Shown: positions 26,279 to 34,119 of the stretch, piece by piece
How positions within the stretch are numbered: the first letter of the stretch is position 1
How the letters are laid out: every line of letters starts with the position of its first letter
Source: an uncultured Lachnospiraceae bacterium
GTDB taxonomy: Bacteria > Bacillota > Clostridia > Lachnospirales > Lachnospiraceae
Length of the DNA: 64,000 nucleotides
Direction of reading: 5' to 3'
Assembly: GCA_946407725.1 (NCBI GenBank)
Contig: CAMJPM010000007.1
Coordinates: 1 to 64,000 of the forward strand
Made by a program: the position numbers and the translations under genes
Notes under the pieces: model-generated
What the model saw: the letters and a program-made list of their open reading frames with translations, nothing else
The model's database searches: none
Told to the model about the DNA's origin: nothing

Positions 26279-26421
26279 GATGGGCAGGATAAAAGTGCTA
26301 TGCGGCTTTGCCGCATATGCAATTTGCATAATAAACCGTGCAGGCAAACGAGTTTGCCTGACCGGTTTTTATGCAAATTCGCCAAGGCACTTTGTGCCTT
26401 GCGACTTTTATCCAGCCCATC
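26279..26421. repeat. Cloverleaf-shaped palindromic element
   Basis: An outer 18-bp stem (26279-26296 with 26404-26421, 17 of 18 pairs) encloses three arms: a perfect 8-bp hairpin with a TTT loop at 26299-26317; a 17-bp stem with one bulge (26319-26338 with 26363-26382) capped by an 8-bp hairpin with loop CGAG at 26341-26360; and a perfect 8-bp hairpin with a TTT loop at 26383-26401. The short loops and near-perfect symmetry fit a DNA-level mobile palindrome (REP/MITE-like) or a structured RNA. No protein gene here is credible. Confidence 0.85.
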
Positions 26422-26515
26422 TCCTGCCCATCTTGCGACTTTTGTCCTGCCCATCTCCTGCCCATCTTGCGACTTTTGTCCTGCCCATCTCCTGCCCATC
26501 TTACGTTTTGTCCCA
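26415..26515. repeat. 34-bp tandem repeats, about three copies
   Basis: Unit starting GCCCATCTCCTGCCCATCTT at 26415-26448, 26449-26482 and a diverged third copy from 26483. The first two copies are identical. The unit begins with the right arm of the cloverleaf outer stem, as if that arm had been copied by slippage. The rest of the 575-bp gap, apart from the opp promoter, leader and EAL-gene promoter region, holds nothing I can identify. Confidence 0.85.
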
Positions 26516-26576
26516 CCTATCTTATAATAAATTCAAAAATTTATATTAAATAATAGCATATTGCATAAAAATATTG

Positions 26577-26582
26577 TATAAT
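26577..26582 (+). promoter_or_regulatory. Possible -10 box of the EAL-HDOD gene
   Basis: TATAAT 60 nt before the ATG at 26643. The -35 region is not convincing. A good ribosome site (AGGGAG, 26631-26636) precedes the gene. Confidence 0.4.
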
Positions 26583-26642
26583 CAGATTGAAATTTCATAC
26601 TAAACCCCAAAAGGAATGTATGTTAATTGAAGGGAGAAAAAT

Positions 26643-27869
26643 ATGTTAGCAGCACTCATGCCTCTTTTTGACGAAAAAATGACCGTAAAAGCCTATTCGG
26701 TTTTTTCCGAAAAGGAAAACCCTTTCCTCAATCCGGATACCGCAGTAGGCGCAAAATATAACGGCGTGGGAAGGATTTCCGGTCTGGAAGTTGTAGGCAG
26801 CATGGGAGCAGCCATTCTGGACGAAAAGGATGTTTTTGTTCCGGTTGACAATATCGCCATATTCACTGATATTGCCGCCCAGTGCACAGTTCCGAAAAAC
26901 AGGGTCGTGATCCTTTTAGATAAGTCGGTCACACCTGATAACGACTATGTAAAGAGGATAAAACTCCTGAAGGCCCAGGGCTTCCGCTTCGCCATCAGGA
27001 AACTTACGGTGGATCTCTTTGAATCCTACAGGCCCATCCTTACCGAATGCGAGTATGTACTTCTGGATCACAAAAAAATAGTGATCTCCAAGGCAAAGAT
27101 CTATTTCTCAAAGCTCTATCCGGATATCAAGCTTGTGGCAGTAAATGTAAACAGCCAGGAGGATTACTCCACCTTAAGCGCCGACGGGAAATACGACCTC
27201 TACGAGGGGGAATTCTTCAGAATCCCCGTCACCAACAGTGAAACTGAGGTTAACCCCCTGAAGATAAACTATATTGAACTCTTAAATGTGGTAAACGCTC
27301 CGGACTTCGACCTGACAGATGCCGCCGACGTAATCGGACGGGATGCGGGTCTCGTGATCTCCCTTCTGGAGATAGTCAACCATATCGCCATAAACTCCGA
27401 GATCACATCTGTCCGCCACGCAGCCGCCATGCTGGGACAGAGGGAGCTGAAGCGCTGGATAAATACAGCCGTTACCAAGGAACTCTGCGCAGACAAGCCC
27501 AGCGAGATCACCAGAATGTCCATGGTAAGGGCAAAATTTGCGGAGAACCTGGCTCCGGTATTCGGAATCGGCGGCTTCGCTTCCGAGCTTTTCCTTACAG
27601 GCCTCTTCTCCTGTATAGATGTAATGCTTGACAAACCCATGGATGAAGCCCTGAAAATGCTCCATGTGGCCAAGAATATAAATGATGCCCTGCTTAACGG
27701 CAAGGGTGATCTGGCACCGGTCATTGATTTTATCCGCTTCTATGAAAATGCGGACTTCATTGAAGTATGCCGCCGCATGGTAGTGGACGATATTGACATG
27801 GATACGGTCTACAAAGCCTACCTCAGTGCCTTGAGCTGGTACAGGGATCTGTTTATCAAGAATAAATAA
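26643..27869 (+). CDS. Degenerate EAL plus HDOD domain protein (YuxH-like)
   Basis: A 408-residue cytosolic signalling protein. The first ~200 residues have the fold pattern of an EAL domain but lack the EAL/EVL catalytic motif and metal ligands, so cyclic-di-GMP hydrolysis is unlikely. The rest is an HDOD domain (about 205-400, with LLEIVNHIAINSEITSVRHA and LGQRELKRWI). This arrangement matches YuxH/CdgJ-type proteins that link to motility or stress signalling through binding rather than catalysis. It is monocistronic with its own terminator. Confidence 0.88.
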   Translation: MLAALMPLFDEKMTVKAYSVFSEKENPFLNPDTAVGAKYNGVGRISGLEVVGSMGAAILDEKDVFVPVDNIAIFTDIAAQCTVPKNRVVILLDKSVTPDNDYVKRIKLLKAQGFRFAIRKLTVDLFESYRPILTECEYVLLDHKKIVISKAKIYFSKLYPDIKLVAVNVNSQEDYSTLSADGKYDLYEGEFFRIPVTNSETEVNPLKINYIELLNVVNAPDFDLTDAADVIGRDAGLVISLLEIVNHIAINSEITSVRHAAAMLGQRELKRWINTAVTKELCADKPSEITRMSMVRAKFAENLAPVFGIGGFASELFLTGLFSCIDVMLDKPMDEALKMLHVAKNINDALLNGKGDLAPVIDFIRFYENADFIEVCRRMVVDDIDMDTVYKAYLSALSWYRDLFIKNK

Positions 27870-27913
27870 CTGAATTTGGTGCTGACATCATTTTCTATAT
27901 CATTTTACAAACT

Positions 27914-27942
27914 AAGGAGCCGTACAATGCGGCTCCTTTTTG
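27914..27942 (+). terminator. Intrinsic terminator of the EAL-HDOD gene
   Basis: AAGGAGCCG pairs with CGGCTCCTT around a 7-nt loop, followed by TTT. It lies 44 nt after the stop codon. Confidence 0.85.
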
Positions 27943-28003
27943 ATTCTTATTATTCACTATCCTGTGAATGTGACGGTGACGCACGCGTTCAAAACCACAT
28001 GCC

Positions 28004-29659
28004 TCACCAGTTCTCGGCAATGGAGATCAGTCCGTCATAACGGATAATGCTGATACCGGCAGCGATCAAGGCAAATATGAAGGGTGTACAGGTGATCCGC
28101 TGGTAACAGAAGAAATTATGGGCGAAATATGATGCGGAACACATCATTATCCCAATGAGTTCAGGATGTTTTTTGCAGTTTTTCGCACATAAAACAAAGG
28201 AAGATATGAAGATCCCGAGATATGTGATCCCTCCCAGAATACCTCCGTTTATAAACTGTGTCATCCATTCGTTATGGGAACAGATAAGCTGCTTCTGGCC
28301 GTATATGGCATTCAGTTCATCAGCACAGTATTTATAAACCATCTCATGGAATTCATCCGGACCACAGCCCAGGATAAACCTCACAGGATCATCGGTTATA
28401 CTTGAAACAATGGTTTTTATTGAAGATGTCCAGGCTATTCCCCTGTGATTTCCCCAATATGCGTTAAAGTAAAGGTAGTTTTCCTCTGCCCCGGTATCTC
28501 TGCCAAAGCTATAAGCATCCGGAAGAAGTCCCTTTGTATTAAGAACAATATAAACCACTATAAGGACTATTCCGGCGAAAGCAAGGAAAAAGATTATGGC
28601 ACGCAGTATCTTCAATTTGGAAATATCCAATTCCCTGCCCTTTTTTTCCGAAATGACTAAAAATAAATACAGGAGTGCAACAACGATTATCAAAGGCCAG
28701 AGAGCCTTTCCCTGAGTACAGAACCTCATAAGGGATCCCACTTCCTTTGCTTTTTCCGGAAAAGCGATCTGCAGAAAGCCCGTAACCCTCCAGGACAGAA
28801 GCATGGTAAGCAGAACCTCGAGAAACGCCTTCATTTTTCCGACCCCATCAAAGGAATACCAGAATAAAACGGCATACATGCCCATTAATCCCAGAAAAGC
28901 ACTGTCCGCATTTGATGTAACGATGGTGAGGAAGCCAATAAGCATAAAGGCAAAGGATGCCGCCTTGATCCTTTTATCCTCCGTATACCAGTAAATAAAA
29001 ACCCCCAGCGGGAAAATGGAAAGGACATAACCGGAATACATGGTGTACTGCCCAATGGTAGACAGATAATCCTGGGCTTCTTTGGCGCCTCCCGTGTAGA
29101 TCTTCAGGATATCAATATTGAAACGGTTTAGAAAACCTGTGAGATATACAAATCCCGTAGCCCCAAGGTAGAGAATTAAGGATGTGCTGTTCCATCTCCA
29201 GTAGTACGCCACAAAGAAATAGATCGCAACAAAGGCCATCTGCGATAGAAGTCCCATATACCAGGTGGGAAAACCATAAACAAAGTACTGTCTGTAAGGA
29301 GTAAATACACAGGCCACACAGGTAAAAATACCATACAGCAGTACAAAAAGATCCGTGATATTTGCTTTGTCAACAAAAAAGGCTTTCAGTTCCTTTCTCT
29401 TGATGAGAGCAACTATATTGAAGATAAGCCCGATCACGGCAAAAAACATGAATGTAGGTATCTTAAAGAGGGAATTAGCCGCAAAATAGGTGATTATACG
29501 GAAAATGTGCCATTTTGAATCGCCTATGTTGCTGAAACCCCTTTCGTAGTAAAGGGGATAGATAATAAACAGAAGAAACAGGTAGATTCCTGTGAGCTCC
29601 GTTAAATATCTGAATGACAAGGGGGATTTATTTTTTTCTGCTGCCTGCTTCTTTTTCAT
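28004..29659 (-). CDS. O-antigen ligase / Wzy-like polytopic membrane protein
   Basis: A 551-residue protein with about twelve hydrophobic segments. A large loop near residues 410-480 ends in CSHNEWMTQFINGGILGGI, the H-N-x-(y/w)-L-like motif of the O-antigen ligase/polymerase superfamily. In a monoderm this fold usually polymerises or transfers a surface polysaccharide. It is 7 bp downstream of the anchored Ig-like protein gene, so the two are co-transcribed, and the ligase may attach a glycan to that Ser-rich stalk (inference). Confidence 0.78.
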   Translation of the reverse strand: MKKKQAAEKNKSPLSFRYLTELTGIYLFLLFIIYPLYYERGFSNIGDSKWHIFRIITYFAANSLFKIPTFMFFAVIGLIFNIVALIKRKELKAFFVDKANITDLFVLLYGIFTCVACVFTPYRQYFVYGFPTWYMGLLSQMAFVAIYFFVAYYWRWNSTSLILYLGATGFVYLTGFLNRFNIDILKIYTGGAKEAQDYLSTIGQYTMYSGYVLSIFPLGVFIYWYTEDKRIKAASFAFMLIGFLTIVTSNADSAFLGLMGMYAVLFWYSFDGVGKMKAFLEVLLTMLLSWRVTGFLQIAFPEKAKEVGSLMRFCTQGKALWPLIIVVALLYLFLVISEKKGRELDISKLKILRAIIFFLAFAGIVLIVVYIVLNTKGLLPDAYSFGRDTGAEENYLYFNAYWGNHRGIAWTSSIKTIVSSITDDPVRFILGCGPDEFHEMVYKYCADELNAIYGQKQLICSHNEWMTQFINGGILGGITYLGIFISSFVLCAKNCKKHPELIGIMMCSASYFAHNFFCYQRITCTPFIFALIAAGISIIRYDGLISIAENW

Positions 29660-29666
29660 GCTATCC

Positions 29667-31730
29667 TTACCGTTTATTTCTGTTAGTCCCGAAACGCATT
29701 ATCACAAATACCACAATTCCTATGATAAAGAGGATAAAAAGAAGCATTCTCTTGATATTAACGGGCTTTCTCTCATTCTTTTTCGCATTCTTTTTTTCAG
29801 AAGTATCTGTTTTAAGGGACTTTGCATTCCTGATCTTGCTCTTTATCTCAGCCTGGGAGATCTTTTCCTGAACCTCCGCATCCCCGGTTTTTTTCTTATT
29901 TTCACTGATACCGTTACCGGAAGCCGGCTTACCGGAAGCTTTATTGTCGGAAGCTGTATTGCCGGAAGCCGAGTTACCGGAAGCAGAATTACCGGAAACC
30001 TTCTTTTTGGTATCATTTCCGCTGGCGGTCTTCTTTGAACTGTTTCCGCTGGCAGTCTTCTTTGAACTGCTCTTTCCGCTTGAAGTCTTACTTGAACCGC
30101 TCTTTCCGCTTGTGGATGTTTTCTTTGAACTGCTTCCGCTGGATGGATACTTAACACTGCTGCCGCCTCCGCTGCTGTTCTTTGAAGCAGATCCGGAGGA
30201 AACAGAGCTCGTGCCCGTAGATTTTCCGGTGCCGGAGCTCTTGCTGCTGCCGGTCCCTGAAGAGGAGGTGAGAGTGGACTTTTCCTTTTCTCCCTTTATG
30301 GTGATCTTTTTGGACTTGACAGCACTTAAATTTCCTGCCTTGTCTTCGATAACAGCATAGGCAGTATATGTGCCTCCGGCTTCAAGCCCGGAAAAATCAT
30401 ATTCCCCGTCCTCGGTCTTCTTTCCTCCGCTCTTTACCTTCTCGGCATCGGGAGCGCTGTCCCCTTTCTTTACCAGAGAACAATAATAATACTTGATGCC
30501 GCTCTCACTGTCCTTTCCCTTTACCGTCACCGAAGCGGAGCCGTCACCTGCAGTGCCCTTTACGCTGGTTACCTCGGGTTTTTTCTCATCATACCAGATA
30601 CCCTCAGTGGAAATATAAGAAATATTGCCAGCCTTATCAGTGATCTTCGCATATACAAAATTCAGCTTATTCTTTGTGAGAGAAACCTTTGAAGAGTATT
30701 CCTTCCACTTATCCTTAAAGTTCTTATCTACGTCGCTTTCATCGGTATAGCACTTATTCGAAATATAATAGTATATTTTACCGATCCCTGAACCGTCACT
30801 CTCATCCTGTCCGGTTATCTCTGCTTTTTGGGACTCATTGATGAATATTTTTTCTTTTTTTTCAGTCTGGAGCTTTTTCCAGCTGTCGTCGTCTACTTCA
30901 ATCTTGCCCTCGGGAGCTTTGTTATCGAAATTCACGGGCCCGACTGTCTTTTCCACCGCATTTTGGCTGGCAGAAGTCCTGAAATACAGCTTCTTTGTCA
31001 CTCCCTTGCCGGTTCCTTTAAGAACGTAGGAGTTAGCATAAGTTCCACTTGCACTGTCACAAACAGTAAATCCGGATGCGGTAATGGCTACCTGATCCTT
31101 ATACCAGTCAGCCGCAGTCTCTTTTCCGTTATAAAGAGGCTTGGGATCGGCAGTTGGATCGGTTGTTGGATCGGTTGTTGCAGCGTTTGTAACAAGAAAC
31201 AGGGCGTTCCCGGAAACAATCTGAGCTCCCTTAGGCATGTATGTTATCTTTATGGAATACACTCCGGGCTCAATCTTCTTATCAGCGCCTAAAGAAAGCT
31301 CCCTATATGTTTTATTCTTTATCACAAAAGGTACATAAGGGTATTGATCGAGAATTTCAAAGAATTTAATATCGGGATTGTCTACGCTGCTTTTATCATA
31401 GTCCCCATTGGCGTCTTTCTTAGCACTGCCTGACAGATCAATGACAGAGATCAGCGTATTCTCGCTAACACCTTTGGCGGACATATCCAGGCTCTCTCCG
31501 TCATATTCGGCAGTAATATTCTTATCCTTTCCCAGGTGATCTCTGAGATATACATTATCCTCTGCCCAGTCTGACGCTTTCACCTCAAAGCTGTGTTTAG
31601 TGCTTTCTCCCGGAACGGAAAAACTATATGGATCCGCAAAGCATACTACTTTCAACACAGCACAAAACACGGCCGTTATAAGGACCGTTGTTATTATCTT
31701 ATTTCTTTTATTATTCATTCTGCTGCCCAT
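29667..31730 (-). CDS. Secreted, membrane-anchored Ig-like protein with Ser/Lys-rich stalk
   Basis: A 687-residue surface protein. The signal peptide covers about residues 1-32. An N-terminal domain follows, then a TTDPTTDPTADP spacer (about 188-199) and two to three Ig/Fn3-like modules, two with the ITDKAGNIS/IEDKAGNLS motif. Residues about 500-630 are a low-complexity Ser/Gly/Lys/Thr stalk with ASGN repeats. A C-terminal membrane helix (KRMLLFILFIIGIVVFVIM) and basic tail anchor it, and there is no LPXTG. GGGGAG lies 10 nt before the first ATG. Function is probably cell-surface display or adhesion. The stalk is a good O-glycosylation target. Confidence 0.8.
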   Translation of the reverse strand: MGSRMNNKRNKIITTVLITAVFCAVLKVVCFADPYSFSVPGESTKHSFEVKASDWAEDNVYLRDHLGKDKNITAEYDGESLDMSAKGVSENTLISVIDLSGSAKKDANGDYDKSSVDNPDIKFFEILDQYPYVPFVIKNKTYRELSLGADKKIEPGVYSIKITYMPKGAQIVSGNALFLVTNAATTDPTTDPTADPKPLYNGKETAADWYKDQVAITASGFTVCDSASGTYANSYVLKGTGKGVTKKLYFRTSASQNAVEKTVGPVNFDNKAPEGKIEVDDDSWKKLQTEKKEKIFINESQKAEITGQDESDGSGIGKIYYYISNKCYTDESDVDKNFKDKWKEYSSKVSLTKNKLNFVYAKITDKAGNISYISTEGIWYDEKKPEVTSVKGTAGDGSASVTVKGKDSESGIKYYYCSLVKKGDSAPDAEKVKSGGKKTEDGEYDFSGLEAGGTYTAYAVIEDKAGNLSAVKSKKITIKGEKEKSTLTSSSGTGSSKSSGTGKSTGTSSVSSGSASKNSSGGGSSVKYPSSGSSSKKTSTSGKSGSSKTSSGKSSSKKTASGNSSKKTASGNDTKKKVSGNSASGNSASGNTASDNKASGKPASGNGISENKKKTGDAEVQEKISQAEIKSKIRNAKSLKTDTSEKKNAKKNERKPVNIKRMLLFILFIIGIVVFVIMRFGTNRNKR
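29915..30135 (-). repeat. Short tandem coding repeats (ASGN / KKTASGN)
   Basis: Within the stalk, 15-bp units around TTACCGGAAGC recur several times in a row next to longer KKTASGN-type units. Such repeats can expand and contract by slippage and change stalk length. Confidence 0.75.
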
Positions 31731-31870
31731 TTTTCAACCACTCCCCTTTACTGATCAAAACCCATGAGAAAACAGAAAACCCAAAACATAACTACCTATA
31801 TTTTATTATAACCATTGATAAACCGTCAATACAGGCAGAAAAATAAATATATAAACATATTGTTAATTTC

Positions 31871-31899
31871 TTGACAATCTATCTTTTTTGGTATATCTT
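31871..31899 (+). promoter_or_regulatory. Promoter of the NADP alcohol dehydrogenase
   Basis: TTGACA, a 17-bp spacer, TATCTT. AAAGGAGA (31936-31943) lies 9 nt before the ATG at 31953. A TATAAT at 31919 could be a second -10. Confidence 0.65.
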
Positions 31900-31952
31900 A
31901 TTTACTATATACTATTGTTATAATCACATAATATGAAAGGAGATTTGTTTTT

Positions 31953-33014
31953 ATGAAAGGTTTTGCCATGCTGGGTATCGGAAAGACAGGCTGGATAGAG
32001 AAGGAGCGTCCCAAATGCGGACCCCTTGATGCTATTGTAAAGCCCCTTGCTCTGTCCCCCTGTACCTCTGATATCCACACCGTTTGGGAAGGTGCCCTCG
32101 GTGAAAGACATGACATGATCCTCGGACACGAGGGTTGCGGTGTTGTAGACGAGGTAGGAGAACTGGTTAAGGATTTCAAGGTAGGCGACAGGGTTATGGT
32201 TGCAGCAATCACTCCCGACTGGTCATCTCTTGAGGCACAGGGCGGATATCCCATGCACTCCAACGGAATGCTTGCAGGATGGAAGTTCTCAAACTTCAAG
32301 GACGGTGTTTTCGGCGAGTATTTCCACGTAAACGAGGCTGATGCCAATCTGGCGTTCCTGCCTGATTCCATTACTCCCGAAGAAGCCTGCATGCTTTCCG
32401 ACATGGTTCCTACAGGTTTCCACGGCGTAGAGCTCGCTGATGTTCAGTTCGGCGACACAGTACTTGTAAACGGGATCGGCCCTGTAGGTCTTATGAGTGT
32501 TGCCGGTGCAAACTTAAGGGGCGCATCCAGGATCATCTGCGTGGGAACAAGGCCCGCATGCCGTGAAGCAGCTTCAAAGTACGGCGCAACCGATTTCATC
32601 AGCTACAAGGAAGGCGCCATTGACGAGCAGGTTATGAAGCTTACTAATAACCAGGGAGTTGACAAGGTTATCGTTGCAGGCGGCGGCGTTGAGTCCTTTG
32701 ATGCCATGATCAAGGCCCTTAAGCCCGGCGGAAAGATCGGAAACGTAAACTATCTCGGAAGCGGCGACTATGTAACGATCCCCAGAGTTGAATGGGGCTG
32801 CGGAATGGGACATAAGCAGATCGCAGGAGGCCTTATGCCCGGCGGCCGTTTAAGGCTCCAGAAGCTTGCAAGCCTTGTTGAGTGCGGAAAGCTCAATGTT
32901 AAGCACCTTATCACCCACAGATTTGAAGGCTTTGAAAAGGTTGAAGACGCCCTTATGCTCATGAAGGATAAGCCGGCAGATCTTATCAAGCCCGTTGTCA
33001 AGATCAGTGACTGA
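31953..33014 (+). CDS. NADP-dependent zinc secondary-alcohol dehydrogenase
   Basis: A 353-residue medium-chain dehydrogenase of the Thermoanaerobacter brockii / Clostridium beijerinckii type, which interconverts ketones such as acetone with secondary alcohols. The catalytic zinc ligands C37, H59 and D150 match that enzyme by residue number. The GIGPVG nucleotide loop is at 174-179, and G198, T199, R200 and Y218 match the NADP 2'-phosphate pocket (T replaces S199). The four structural-zinc cysteines are absent, as in this subfamily. It has its own promoter and terminator. The GC-rich codon choice suggests high expression. Confidence 0.95.
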   Translation: MKGFAMLGIGKTGWIEKERPKCGPLDAIVKPLALSPCTSDIHTVWEGALGERHDMILGHEGCGVVDEVGELVKDFKVGDRVMVAAITPDWSSLEAQGGYPMHSNGMLAGWKFSNFKDGVFGEYFHVNEADANLAFLPDSITPEEACMLSDMVPTGFHGVELADVQFGDTVLVNGIGPVGLMSVAGANLRGASRIICVGTRPACREAASKYGATDFISYKEGAIDEQVMKLTNNQGVDKVIVAGGGVESFDAMIKALKPGGKIGNVNYLGSGDYVTIPRVEWGCGMGHKQIAGGLMPGGRLRLQKLASLVECGKLNVKHLITHRFEGFEKVEDALMLMKDKPADLIKPVVKISD

Positions 33015-33038
33015 GATCAATAATGCAGTATAATAACG

Positions 33039-33070
33039 TGCGGAGAGGCTGCCGGTCTCTCCGCATTTTT
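33039..33070 (+). terminator. Intrinsic terminator of the NADP alcohol dehydrogenase
   Basis: TGCGGAGAG pairs with CTCTCCGCA around a 9-nt loop, followed by TTTTT. Confidence 0.88.
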
Positions 33071-33110
33071 GAGCTATCTTTAAAGACACAGCAAAGGCAG
33101 CGCCAAACAC

Positions 33111-34079
33111 ATGAAAATCCTTGTAATATCCGGCTTTCTCGGTGCAGGGAAAACCACTTTTATTAAAGAACTGTCAGAAAGAACAAAGATCAAGCCCGTG
33201 ATCCTTGAGAATGAGTATGCTTCCGTCAATGTGGATGAAAGCATCCTTAAGGAAAATACGGACTTAAGCGTCTGGGAAAGCAATGAAAACTGTATATGCT
33301 GTTCGGGAAAATCCGATTTTGCTTTTACCCTGCTGACCATTTCCAATTCCCTTGATCCGGAATACCTGGTAGTGGAACCCACCGGCGTGGGCTATCTGTC
33401 GAAGGTAATGGAGAACATAAGCAGGATCGAATATGAACGCATTTCTGCGCTTCCCCCGGTTACGGTCATTGACCCCATGGGTTTTGAACGGGGATTGAAA
33501 CTGTACAAAAGCCTGTATTCAGACCATATTAAATATGCCGGAACCATAGTCTTATCAAAATGCGACCTCTGCCGGGATAATGAAACTGTCAGACGGGTTA
33601 AAGATAAATTGTCTGAAATAAACCCCGATGCGCACATACTCTCCTCTGATTACAGAAACGAAGGGGACGCCTTCTGGTCAGGCCTGTTTGAAGACAGGGA
33701 TTACAGCCATTCTGATCCCGTAATACAAGCCCCGGAAAAAAACGAACCGGATTTTGAAAAGCTGGTCATTATGAACGCAGGGGCAGATTCTGTGGGAAGT
33801 ATTGTCTCTCTCATGGAAGAATTTCTCCGCTTCCGTTATGGACATATCATCAGGGCAAAGGGTACTATAAGGGTTAATGATGCGCTGCTTCGCGCAGATC
33901 TTTCCGAAGAGCGATATCTGATAACCGCTGCCGGTAAAAGCTCAGAAACCGGATTTGTGATAATAGGGAAAGACCTGGACAGAACTTCCTTAATGATGAG
34001 GTTAAGCTCCGATAATTATATTCCCGTCAGGAACAGAGATAAAACATCTAAAGATCATAAAAGACTTTTCGGTTTATGA
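33111..34079 (+). CDS. CobW/ZNG-type GTP-binding metallochaperone
   Basis: A 322-residue G3E GTPase of COG0523. Walker A is GFLGAGKTTFI at 8-18, the metal motif CICC (CxCC) is at 61-64, the VVEPTG switch is at about 87, and the guanine motif SKCD follows at about 146. The C-terminal domain is short and lacks a long histidine tract. The family delivers zinc or other metals to client enzymes. The zinc alcohol dehydrogenase ends 96 bp upstream but is separated by a terminator. No strong ribosome site is seen before the ATG. Confidence 0.88.
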   Translation: MKILVISGFLGAGKTTFIKELSERTKIKPVILENEYASVNVDESILKENTDLSVWESNENCICCSGKSDFAFTLLTISNSLDPEYLVVEPTGVGYLSKVMENISRIEYERISALPPVTVIDPMGFERGLKLYKSLYSDHIKYAGTIVLSKCDLCRDNETVRRVKDKLSEINPDAHILSSDYRNEGDAFWSGLFEDRDYSHSDPVIQAPEKNEPDFEKLVIMNAGADSVGSIVSLMEEFLRFRYGHIIRAKGTIRVNDALLRADLSEERYLITAAGKSSETGFVIIGKDLDRTSLMMRLSSDNYIPVRNRDKTSKDHKRLFGL

Positions 34080-34100
34080 TTTCAGGGAGGACCACAGGGC

Positions 34101-34119
34101 GGAAATCACCCGGATTTCC
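34101..34119. terminator. Possible convergent hairpin
   Basis: GGAAATC pairs with GATTTCC between the convergent CobW and flippase genes, overlapping the flippase stop codon. It has no T-run on either side, so terminator activity is doubtful. Confidence 0.3.

Noticed and set aside
26415-26515. Regular 34-bp repeats resembling a CRISPR array
   Set aside because: The copies directly follow each other with no spacers and there are no cas genes. They are tandem repeats.
26236-26553. Five track ORFs in both strands over the repeat region
   Set aside because: They are translations of palindromes and tandem repeats with no ribosome site and unrelated products.
29843-30360. Track ORFs opposite the Ser/Lys-rich stalk (138 and 104 aa)
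   Set aside because: Their repetitive composition comes from the stalk repeats read in other frames.
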